From Candidatus Peregrinibacteria bacterium (GTDB taxonomy: Bacteria > Patescibacteriota > Gracilibacteria > UBA1369 > LOWO2-01-FULL-3), in assembly GCA_007133095.1 (NCBI GenBank), contig SLNK01000004.1, positions 1 through 14,718 of the forward strand: a DNA stretch of 14,718 bases, in the 5' to 3' direction. Positions 1 to 5,937 of the stretch are shown piece by piece (the stretch's first letter is position 1; every line of letters starts with the position of its first letter). The notes beneath the pieces are model-generated. The model did not search any database. It saw only the letters and a list, made by a program, of their open reading frames with translations, and had not been told where the DNA came from. Position numbers and translations under genes: made by a program.

Positions 1-128
1 CCTTCCCGCCCAAACAGCTTTTTGTCCACAACCGGCTTCAGGCGTTTATAAAACTTCCCCAAAATTTCATCAAAAAACTTTTTCGCCAATTTCTCATCAG
101 TCTCATTTGTAAATTCAAGTTTGAGCAT
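1..128 (-). CDS. Unidentified protein, N-terminal fragment (window edge)
   Basis: An open frame starts at an ATG (complement of 126-128) and runs off the left edge of the window. It gives about 42 residues beginning MLKLEFTNETDEKLAKKFF and continuing with a Lys-rich stretch ending KKLFGREG. The start lies 6 nt after the stop of the GH18-like gene on the same strand, so this is probably the fourth gene of that operon. There is no clear Shine-Dalgarno sequence. The charged, helical N-terminus with 'FTN' is vaguely reminiscent of YbeY N-termini, but no diagnostic motif is present and I do not assign a function. The frame is open throughout and the spacing suits an operon, so a real gene is likely. 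Confidence 0.55.
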   Translation of the reverse strand, partial: MLKLEFTNETDEKLAKKFFDEILGKFYKRLKPVVDKKLFGRE

Positions 129-134
129 AAAATT

Positions 135-1109
135 TTAATCAAGCCAAAGCTCTCGATAGGCTTCCCGGTTTTCTTCATCAAATTCCCAATAGGGATAAAT
201 GGCCACTCCCGCAAAGCGATCGGGATTGCTTTTTAGATTATTCAATCCCTTTATAACGCCTTCCAGTCCCGTTCTGACGTTTTCGATTTCGTGATTAAAC
301 CAGGGCCTCGGCTCGCCGTAATCGTATGTGGGGATGCCTATAAAAACATCCGCTTCATCAAGAAAAGAAGTTATCCATATGACCTGTTCTTTGACTAACC
401 ATTTGTACAGCCACTCCTTGCTTATGCTCGTGTCATAAACCATAACGGCGATTTGGTCCGCATATTTTTGGACATTCCCGTAATTGACCTGAGTGCTGTA
501 ATTTTTAAATTCATAAAGATTGCCGAAAAGCCACAATGCGGACTGGGGAATGAACTTCGCCAAAGCCACGGAAATAATCGCGTCTTCGGGCAATTTTTCC
601 CGTGTTTCCTTCAATAATCTGATAAATCCTGGGTCATTGTCCCAAGCCGGCTCTATGTCTAAGTGCACGCCGTCAAACCCCACCATTTGCGTCATGATAA
701 TGGATTTTGTAACGACATTATGACGAACTTTCGGATCATCCAAATCTATCCTATGCCTAAGTTGCCCCATCCAAGCTTGGAGTTGAAGGTCCTGATCAAA
801 TTTGCGAACGGTATCAACAAAATGTATCGAATATTTGTATGTTTCCGGGTCTATTGATCCGTCACTTTTCAAAGGCCCGACATGAACGAAAGCGGTGGAA
901 AATTGATACTCCCTAAGATCATTCACCAGTTTTTGTATTTCCGCCTCGCTTTTATAATCCCCCACCCATGCATGCTCCAACCAGACCGCATTGTTTCCTT
1001 TGTTGAAGAATTGACCCGGCTGACTGGAAGAAAATCCAATCACAATTGACCAGAGCAAAACAAAAGCGATAAGTCCGACTCCCACCTTACTGATTTTCCA
1101 TAAATGCAT
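135..1109 (-). CDS. Membrane-anchored GH18-like (chitinase-fold) protein
   Basis: A 324-aa protein with one hydrophobic segment near the N-terminus (about residues 8-27) and no obvious cleavage site, so probably a membrane-tethered protein facing outward. The rest resembles a glycoside hydrolase family 18 TIM barrel. GFDGVHLDIEP (about residues 144-154) matches the GH18 DxxDxDxE strand, with the final Glu in the place of the catalytic acid. MVYDTS (about 223-228) matches the conserved M-x-Y-D strand, and AIYPYWEF near the C-terminus matches the last barrel strand. GH18 members cleave chitin or peptidoglycan-like GlcNAc polymers, and some only bind sugar; the substrate here is unknown. The ATG at 1109 overlaps the TGA of the upstream SpoU gene (TGATG), suggesting coupled translation; a GTG one codon upstream (1112) is an alternative start. 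The upstream S-layer-type gene supports a cell-envelope role. Confidence 0.7.
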   Translation of the reverse strand: MHLWKISKVGVGLIAFVLLWSIVIGFSSSQPGQFFNKGNNAVWLEHAWVGDYKSEAEIQKLVNDLREYQFSTAFVHVGPLKSDGSIDPETYKYSIHFVDTVRKFDQDLQLQAWMGQLRHRIDLDDPKVRHNVVTKSIIMTQMVGFDGVHLDIEPAWDNDPGFIRLLKETREKLPEDAIISVALAKFIPQSALWLFGNLYEFKNYSTQVNYGNVQKYADQIAVMVYDTSISKEWLYKWLVKEQVIWITSFLDEADVFIGIPTYDYGEPRPWFNHEIENVRTGLEGVIKGLNNLKSNPDRFAGVAIYPYWEFDEENREAYRELWLD

Positions 1110-1645
1110 CACTTTGAATAGTTAAGTTTAGCGACAGCATCGTAAAGTATAATCCCACAACATGTCGATACATTCAAAGAATTTGCACGCCCCAGCATCG
1201 GAACGGTGACGGCCATATCCGTAAGCTCCATTACTTCATCGGAAACGCCTTCAACTTCATGCCCGAAAACGAAACAAACCGGAAAATCATATTTCGCGTC
1301 CAGATAAGAAACGGACCCATGAGCAAGTTCAACCGCAATAATTTTGACTCCCCGCTTTTTAAGTTTTTTGACGGCATCCGTGGGATCGTCAAGGTATTCC
1401 CAAGGGACAACTTCTTCAGCCCCGAGAGCGGTCTTGGAAAGCTCTTTACGGGGAGGGAAGCCGGTTATGCCGCACAGATACAGTTTCTTCAGAAGAACGG
1501 CGTCAGATGTCCTGAAAATGGCCCCTACGTTGTAAAGGCTGCGCACATTATCTAAAAGGACATAGATTTCGTTTCTTTTTTTCTTATTAACCTCCGATAC
1601 GGAGGGCTTTAATTGTAAAATTTCCTCGTGGCTAAGCTTCTTCAT
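1109..1645 (-). CDS. SpoU/TrmH-family RNA 2'-O-methyltransferase
   Basis: A 178-aa SPOUT-class methyltransferase that would transfer a methyl group from S-adenosylmethionine to a ribose 2'-OH in tRNA or rRNA. All three SpoU motifs are visible: motif 1, LLDNVRSLYNVGAIFRTSD (about residues 30-48, with Asn39 and Arg45); motif 2, FVFGHEVEGVS (about 125-135, with Glu130); and motif 3, VPMLGRANSLNVS (about 148-160), which forms the trefoil-knot cofactor site. It consists essentially of the catalytic domain and lacks the N-terminal RNA-binding domain of RlmB or TsnR, so the target nucleotide cannot be named. Short forms like TrmL (tRNA wobble position) are one possibility. The start overlaps the upstream surface-protein gene by 14 nt and its stop overlaps the next gene's ATG, so it sits inside a surface operon although its role is presumably housekeeping. 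Confidence 0.88.
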   Translation of the reverse strand: MKKLSHEEILQLKPSVSEVNKKKRNEIYVLLDNVRSLYNVGAIFRTSDAVLLKKLYLCGITGFPPRKELSKTALGAEEVVPWEYLDDPTDAVKKLKKRGVKIIAVELAHGSVSYLDAKYDFPVCFVFGHEVEGVSDEVMELTDMAVTVPMLGRANSLNVSTCCGIILYDAVAKLNYSK

Positions 1646-3701
1646 TCTCTGCGTTTAAAAGCGATAGGGTTCTCGTAATCCAGGTATTCAGCTCATCCAG
1701 GGTTATTTCGTCGTTGGGAAAGAAATAATCCGATTCCTCAACGATGCCGTTTTTTACAGCGAAATTCACATAGCGAGGCATCCACCACATAGACGATATT
1801 TTGGTATCGATATCGGCAAAAAACGAAAATTGACTCAGCAGTCCCGCATAGCCTCCAAGCTTGTTAGCCAATTCGAATTCATATTTGTTCGGGACAAGAT
1901 CGGCCGCTCCCAAAATAATCTTAAGAGCCTGAATTCTGCTGACAGAATTATCGGGCATGAAAGGACTGTTTTCGGCGCTTAAATAGCCGTTTACCAGATC
2001 CAGGACAGTGGCGTCGTTGATATAATCGGAATATGGATGATCCGGCGGCACATCCGGGTAAAGAGTCATTTTCGACTCAAGGACTATATCGTTAAAGGAC
2101 GACATAGCGATGAAATTGAAAAGGCAAAATTCCTTGTGGTTGTAGCAACTGTCCAAGAATTCGGCTTTTTTCTCTCTCAAATCGAAACTGTCAATAATGA
2201 TTTTCACAAGCTCTCCTCTGGAAATTGTAGCGGATCCGTCAGCGGGAAAAACGCGACCGAAAGGGCCGTTAGAGCCCCGGAAAACAAAAACTTTGCCTCT
2301 CGCTATGCCGTCAAAAGTCTTGGAATGACGTGATCCCACAACAAGATCATTGATGGAATTACCGTTGAAATCGAAGCCGTTCAGTCCATAGCCGAACCAG
2401 TCTCCGCCGCTTTCTCCGTGGATAATATTGAGATCATTTCTTGTTTTTAATCGATAATGCCTTTTAAGGGGATCGTCGCCGCTGAAAATTATATAAACCT
2501 TCCCCAAGCCGCTCCCCCCGATGCGTCTTATTGCAGGCGCCCCAATCGCGATGTCGGCCTTTCCGTTCCCGTTAAAATCTCTCAAAATAACGCTTGCTCC
2601 GGGCAAAACTTCACGTATCGAATCATTAATGATGACATCGGCCAGTGTTTTTTTGACAAAATTTGGCCCGCCGTAATACAGATAAACTCCGGCATTTCTG
2701 TGGTCTCCGCTGTAAGGGAAAGATGAAATAAGCAGATCATCCACTCCGTTCCCCGTGACATCTCCGGAATCCATATCAAATCCGAACCGGGAGTTTTTAT
2801 AATAACCGTCCAAATGATGACTGGAAGAGAGGATAGGATTTGTTTGGTCAGCCACATCAATATACAGATAAACTTTTCCTACCTGTTCGTTGATTGCCGC
2901 ATCCGCCGCATACGCGCCGACAGCAAGGTCTTTCTTTCCATTGCCCGTAAAATCACCGGCGGCAAGAGAAGTTCCGAATTTTTCGTCGGGGAATTCGCTG
3001 CGGATAACCAGATTAGGCACAGAGCCAATACCTCTTTCTCCTCCAAAATATACATATACGACATCCGAAGATCCCACTATCAGATCATCAAATCCGTCAT
3101 CGTTTAGATCTGTGCTTAACAAAGATATTCCAAATTTTGAATCGGGACGAGGACCGTCAAGAATAATATTGGCTTTATTGAGGGCAAAGTCCCCGAAATG
3201 AAGATCGGTGCGCATTGAATCGGTCTCTTTGGGCTGTTCGCCATGTAAAATGTAAACCTTGCCGTTCCTCTCTTCATCTATAAGGGCGTTAAATGCTCCA
3301 ACGGCAACATCGTCCACACCGTCTCCGTTAAAGTCTCCTACGGCCAAAGAAGTGCCCAATTGGTCCCCGGAATTTTCTCCATAAAAGGACAAACGCAAAC
3401 TACCATCGGCGGAAGCTCCAAAAATAATGGTTGCCGCTCCGTTCCACTGTCTATTGGACGTGGACGCAAAAGGGCTCCCGATAAACATATCTACCAGTCC
3501 ATCTCCGTTAAAATCACCGTAATCGATAGAAGTTCCGAACTGGCCTCCCCTAAAATCGCCTGAGAGCTCCAATTTGGAGTTTTCCAAAAGAGCGTAGGCC
3601 TCAAACACGTCAGCGGAAGCAAACGGGCTTAAAACGCAGGAAAAAGCAAAAACAGAGAAGCTAAACGAGGAAAACAGCAAAATTTCACGAAAATTGAACA
3701 T
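1632..3701 (-). CDS. Secreted FG-GAP beta-propeller protein with S-layer homology domains
   Basis: A 689-aa surface protein. The N-terminus starting at the ATG at 3701 is a classic signal peptide (hydrophobic core about residues 6-25, likely cleavage after FASA, near residue 30). Seven FG-GAP/integrin-alpha-like repeats follow at about residues 55-76, 115-136, 190-211, 243-264, 306-327, 367-388 and 436-457. Most carry a Ca-binding-type loop such as DFNGDGxxD, enough for one seven-bladed propeller. The C-terminus (about 480-680) reads as degenerate S-layer homology (SLH) units: a partial one (FPADGSATISRGELVKII), a clear one (YPDVPPDHPYSDYI ... FMPDNSVSRIQALKIIL) and a third (FADIDTKI ... FFPNDEITLDEL). 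SLH domains usually hold proteins on the cell wall or S-layer, so this is probably an anchored adhesion or structural protein. A longer frame exists from a TTG at 3746, but the ATG gives the signal peptide and sits correctly behind a promoter at 3708-3736. First gene of its operon. Confidence 0.88.
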   Translation of the reverse strand: MFNFREILLFSSFSFSVFAFSCVLSPFASADVFEAYALLENSKLELSGDFRGGQFGTSIDYGDFNGDGLVDMFIGSPFASTSNRQWNGAATIIFGASADGSLRLSFYGENSGDQLGTSLAVGDFNGDGVDDVAVGAFNALIDEERNGKVYILHGEQPKETDSMRTDLHFGDFALNKANIILDGPRPDSKFGISLLSTDLNDDGFDDLIVGSSDVVYVYFGGERGIGSVPNLVIRSEFPDEKFGTSLAAGDFTGNGKKDLAVGAYAADAAINEQVGKVYLYIDVADQTNPILSSSHHLDGYYKNSRFGFDMDSGDVTGNGVDDLLISSFPYSGDHRNAGVYLYYGGPNFVKKTLADVIINDSIREVLPGASVILRDFNGNGKADIAIGAPAIRRIGGSGLGKVYIIFSGDDPLKRHYRLKTRNDLNIIHGESGGDWFGYGLNGFDFNGNSINDLVVGSRHSKTFDGIARGKVFVFRGSNGPFGRVFPADGSATISRGELVKIIIDSFDLREKKAEFLDSCYNHKEFCLFNFIAMSSFNDIVLESKMTLYPDVPPDHPYSDYINDATVLDLVNGYLSAENSPFMPDNSVSRIQALKIILGAADLVPNKYEFELANKLGGYAGLLSQFSFFADIDTKISSMWWMPRYVNFAVKNGIVEESDYFFPNDEITLDELNTWITRTLSLLNAENEEA

Positions 3702-3707
3702 GCACGC

Positions 3708-3736
3708 ATTATGAAGGCACAAGATAGTAATGTAAA
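3708..3736 (-). promoter_or_regulatory. Leaderless-type promoter of the FG-GAP/SLH operon
   Basis: Read on the minus strand, TTTACA (3731-3736) and CATAAT (3708-3713) are separated by exactly 17 nt; each is 5 of 6 to the sigma-70 consensus. Only 6 nt (3702-3707) separate the -10 box from the ATG at 3699-3701, so the predicted transcript start falls at about the A of the start codon. The same geometry occurs at lysS. The upstream edge is close to the TAGACA/TGGACA array: the nearest copies are at 3740 and 3750. Confidence 0.65.
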
Positions 3737-3739
3737 GAC

Positions 3740-3847
3740 TGGACAAATGTAGACAAATAAGGTAGAGTTTTTGTCGACATTGTCTATATGATGTCTATAG
3801 ACACAAAGTAGACAACAAGTAGACAACATGTAGACACAAAATGGACA
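3740..3847. promoter_or_regulatory. TAGACA site array (iteron-like), upstream part
   Basis: The 139-nt divergent intergenic region and the first codons of the downstream gene are packed with TAGACA or its complement. Exact copies on the plus strand start at 3750, 3798, 3809, 3820 and 3831. Exact TGTCTA copies start at 3781 and 3792. TGGACA variants start at 3740 and 3842. The run 3798-3809-3820-3831-3842 has an exact 11-bp period, close to one helical turn, and its last unit contains the ATG of the HTH gene. The two inverted copies 3781/3792 are also 11 bp apart. The strongly phased layout suggests cooperative binding of one protein on one DNA face, most simply the HTH protein encoded next door. 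Function (operator, partition-like site or other) is inferred. Confidence 0.75.
3792..3803. promoter_or_regulatory. Perfect 12-bp palindrome TGTCTATAGACA, centre of the site array
   Basis: TGTCTATAGACA at 3792-3803 is its own reverse complement and joins two head-to-head copies of the array hexamer. Copies continue outward at 11-bp steps on each side: the inverted copy at 3781 to the left, and the direct copies from 3809 onward to the right. It is therefore the symmetry point of the array and the best candidate for a primary dimer-binding site. Confidence 0.65.
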
Positions 3848-4518
3848 AAAAAAACGAAGAAAAAAACGAAGAAAAACAATATAAACTCAGTCGGGAAGCG
3901 GCAGGAGAGGTTCTTGGGGTGTCAACAAGGACAGTAGACAGGTACATAAAGGCTGGGAGGCTGTCTAGTAGGCTGTCAGAGGGGAGAATATGGCTTAACG
4001 AAGAAGAAATATTGGAATTCAAGAGAGGGCGGGAGAGTAGACACGAAGTAGACAATAAAGACATGTCTAAATCGCATTTGTCTAGTGGACACGAAGTAGA
4101 CAAAGTGGACAAAGTAGACAATATTGAGGTCGTAGGACAAGACATTATAGAAAAAATGTCCACACAAAGAAAAATATCCAAAGATACGACAGATACCTTC
4201 AAAAGACTGTATGAAGAACTAAAAGAGGAACTTAAGGAGAAACAAGAAAGATTGGAAGTGGCAAATTACAGAGTGGGACAACTGGAAGCCCAGGTCAGAA
4301 ACAGCATTCCCATGTTGGAGTATCACCGGGAGAACTACGAAAGACAAAAAACAGAAGATGGTCTGAATAAAAAACTGGAAGAATCAACGGGATTAATAAG
4401 AAATCTTTCACTAAAAATAAAATACGAAAAATTCGGGAAGAGGGTTTATGTAATAACCCTTCTGATTGTATTGGCGTTACAACCGCTATGGTTTTTCTTC
4501 CTCAGTTCATCTGAATAA
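3841..4518 (+). CDS. HTH - coiled-coil - transmembrane protein (membrane-tethered DNA-binding protein)
   Basis: A 225-aa protein, family not recognised by name. Residues about 14-62 form a helix-turn-helix of the excisionase/MerR-like (HTH_17) type: LSREAAGEVLGVSTRTVDRY followed by a KAGRL ... IWLNEEEI wing. Residues 63-110 are a low-complexity acidic/basic linker rich in EVDK/VDK. Residues about 111-195 are strongly charged with heptad-like spacing, typical of a coiled coil. Residues about 201-221 (VYVITLLIVLALQPLWFFFL) are a single membrane segment, leaving only SSSE outside. The predicted topology is a cytoplasmic DNA-binding head on a coiled-coil stalk tethered to the membrane, resembling by layout (not homology) RocS of Streptococcus pneumoniae. 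Its promoter region and the linker-coding DNA carry dozens of bases of TAGACA sites, suggesting autoregulation or site-specific tethering. Its 3' end overlaps the convergent DUF881 gene by 17 nt. No Shine-Dalgarno sequence is visible. Confidence 0.85.
   Translation: MDKKNEEKNEEKQYKLSREAAGEVLGVSTRTVDRYIKAGRLSSRLSEGRIWLNEEEILEFKRGRESRHEVDNKDMSKSHLSSGHEVDKVDKVDNIEVVGQDIIEKMSTQRKISKDTTDTFKRLYEELKEELKEKQERLEVANYRVGQLEAQVRNSIPMLEYHRENYERQKTEDGLNKKLEESTGLIRNLSLKIKYEKFGKRVYVITLLIVLALQPLWFFFLSSSE
3935..4162. repeat. TAGACA site array, part inside the coding region
   Basis: Inside the HTH gene, exact TAGACA copies start at 3935, 4038, 4049, 4097 and 4115. Inverted TGTCTA copies start at 3962, 4064 and 4079. 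TGGACA variants start at 4086 and 4106 (plus strand) and 4157 (as TGTCCA). Pairs 4038/4049 and 4086/4097 keep the 11-bp period of the upstream array, while 4097/4106/4115 step by 9 bp, in phase with codons. AGACATGTCT at 4059-4068 is a perfect 10-bp palindrome. The protein linker is largely the translation of these sites (GTAGACAAA gives V-D-K; TTGTCTAGT gives L-S-S). Together with the leader there are about 15 exact and 5 variant copies in about 420 bp; by eye there are only about ten exact copies in the rest of the window. Confidence 0.75.
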
Positions 4519-5116
4519 CTTCTCTCTGTTCGGTAACGATGGTTAATTCGGGAATTGCGCTGCTAAGACGGCTGAATATACCACCGGGGAGTTCAAGTAT
4601 GCTTATCATATCGGAAGGCTCCCCAATAACATTAAAAATATAAGGGGTGGAAAGAATACTTCCGTTAAGTAGTATTTGGCCTCTTGGAAGAGTATCAAAT
4701 CCCAATGTTCCGTTAACAAGCCTTATTCCGTTGACGGAAATCGCTTCCGCGCCCGCATTGGAAAAAGCGTTTACAAGATCAACCACCCAAGGGGTTGAAA
4801 TATCACCATCTATTGAAACAGTTATTCCCGCGCCAAAAATCGGAGTTTTTCCATTAAGTTTCATATATCTGTTGATCTGTGATTCAACAGCCTGGAGAGC
4901 CAGATTTTGATCGGAGAAGTCTTCAATATTGCGCTCAATATCGGCGATTTCCCGCCGAAGGCTCTCGTTTTTATCTTTAAGAATTTTTATTTCTTGAAAT
5001 ATATTACTCTCAACATTCCTCAAATATTCCGCCTCCACACTTTCGTAAGATTTGGACTGAAGTGAGATGAGAAATCCCAGGATTATAGCTGTGGCGAAGA
5101 TGTAGTATTTACCCAT
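4502..5116 (-). CDS. DUF881 family membrane protein (distal copy)
   Basis: A 204-aa protein with an N-terminal membrane segment (about residues 4-20), a coiled coil (about 27-88) and a DUF881 domain (about 93-202). Recognisable family signatures are the glycine-containing FGAGITVSIDG strand, VVDLVNAFSNAGAEAISVNGIRL (key GAEAISVNG at about 122-130), ILLNGSILSTPYIFNVIG and a closing hydrophobic strand. DUF881 proteins, such as YlxW/YlxX of Bacillus, have no settled biochemical function; in Firmicutes and Actinobacteria they occur near division or sporulation genes, and the domain lies outside the membrane. The gene starts 3 nt after its paralogue's stop, so the pair is almost certainly one operon and may act as a heteromer. 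It is shorter than its partner and ends in EVIQMN. Its stop overlaps the convergent HTH gene. Confidence 0.85.
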   Translation of the reverse strand: MGKYYIFATAIILGFLISLQSKSYESVEAEYLRNVESNIFQEIKILKDKNESLRREIADIERNIEDFSDQNLALQAVESQINRYMKLNGKTPIFGAGITVSIDGDISTPWVVDLVNAFSNAGAEAISVNGIRLVNGTLGFDTLPRGQILLNGSILSTPYIFNVIGEPSDMISILELPGGIFSRLSSAIPELTIVTEQREVIQMN

Positions 5117-5119
5117 ATA

Positions 5120-5839
5120 TTATTGATCTATCAGATTAATATGTTTGGTTCTAAGATCCCCGTTATACATGGGGATTACAACAACATTTTTTTTAAGAAT
5201 TTCGAATTTTATGCCTTGTTTCCTCATTTTTTCATATATGGCCGGAAGAGAATCTCTGTTTAAAAGGCGTTGTAACATTATTTCCGTATCTCCCACGGCA
5301 CGTATGGTAAAAGGCGGAGCAATATGGGAATTGTTGACCAGAATTGTAGTTCCCACAGAACTGATTGGAGATGTGGCGATAACTCTCTGATTATTAACGG
5401 AAACGGCATCAGCTCCGGAAGCGAAAAGAATATTCACAACATCTCTTATTTCCGAAGCTTGAATAAGGTGAACGTCTGAAGCCTCCGCCCCGGATCTGAT
5501 TGCAACGGGGCTGTCTCCAAGCAATATTTGTAATCCCTCACCCCTAACTTCCGTAAGACCGATATCCCTTTTCAGCGCCTCCAGCCGATCAAAATTAGCA
5601 ACTTCTGTTTGGGCGTCTATCACGTCCTGTGTTTTGACAAGCTCCTTACGCAAAGAAACTATACGGCTTTGAAGATAAGATTGCTCGTCCAAAAAACTTT
5701 TGAGCAAGTCTTGTTTGGCAACAACCTCATCAGACGGAAAACCTCCCGCTATCGGGATTTTTGTTTTGAACTGAAGAGTTGCCAACAAACCGACCACCAA
5801 CCCGGCGATCAAAAATGTTGCAAAAAAGTTATTTTTCAT
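5120..5839 (-). CDS. DUF881 family membrane protein (proximal copy)
   Basis: A 239-aa paralogue of the following gene, with the same order of parts: N-terminal membrane segment (about residues 5-22), coiled coil (about 38-92) and DUF881 domain (about 96-225). The domain carries GEGLQILLGDS, VVNILFASGADAVSVNNQRV (GADAVSVNN at about 142-150), TTILVNNSHIAPPFTIRAVGD and VVVIPMY. The last strand and the 'IP' ending are more canonical than in the distal copy. The role is unknown; by family context it may work at the cell envelope or divisome. The ATG at 5837-5839 is preceded by no clear Shine-Dalgarno sequence but by a good promoter at 5864-5892. It is the first gene of a two-gene operon divergent from murI, itself a cell-wall gene. 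Confidence 0.87.
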   Translation of the reverse strand: MKNNFFATFLIAGLVVGLLATLQFKTKIPIAGGFPSDEVVAKQDLLKSFLDEQSYLQSRIVSLRKELVKTQDVIDAQTEVANFDRLEALKRDIGLTEVRGEGLQILLGDSPVAIRSGAEASDVHLIQASEIRDVVNILFASGADAVSVNNQRVIATSPISSVGTTILVNNSHIAPPFTIRAVGDTEIMLQRLLNRDSLPAIYEKMRKQGIKFEILKKNVVVIPMYNGDLRTKHINLIDQ

Positions 5840-5863
5840 CTTATTGAACTAGCTTATGGCAAC

Positions 5864-5892
5864 ATAGTACGAAAAAGCAGGATATGTGGCAA
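5864..5892 (-). promoter_or_regulatory. Promoter of the DUF881 gene pair
   Basis: On the minus strand TTGCCA (5887-5892, 5 of 6 to the -35 consensus) and TACTAT (5864-5869, 4 of 6 to the -10 consensus) are separated by exactly 17 nt. The predicted start would leave a short untranslated leader of about 18 nt before the ATG at 5839. Confidence 0.5.
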
Positions 5893-5903
5893 GGTTTCCG
5901 CTA

Positions 5904-5931
5904 TTGATTTAATAACTTTAAAAGGTAAATT
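5904..5931 (+). promoter_or_regulatory. Possible leaderless promoter of murI
   Basis: TTGATT (5904-5909) and TAAATT (5926-5931) are separated by 16 nt. TAAATT ends 6 nt before the murI ATG, the same -10-to-ATG distance as at lysS and the FG-GAP gene. The boxes are only 4 of 6 to consensus each, so this is weaker than those two. Confidence 0.35.
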
Positions 5932-5937
5932 ACACAC

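Noticed and set aside
3702..3746. TTG start for the FG-GAP protein (15 extra residues)
   Set aside because: The extra segment covers the -35/-10 promoter boxes and spoils the signal peptide; the ATG at 3701 fits both.
3740..4162. CRISPR array
   Set aside because: The repeats are 6-7 bp with 9-11 bp periods, occur on both strands and overlap a gene; no 20-40 bp repeats with spacers of similar size are present.
3795..4202. Minus-strand open frame of 135 codons opposite the HTH gene
   Set aside because: Its STLSTLSTS low-complexity protein is just the complement of the TAGACA repeats, while the plus-strand frame has a clear HTH, coiled coil and membrane segment.
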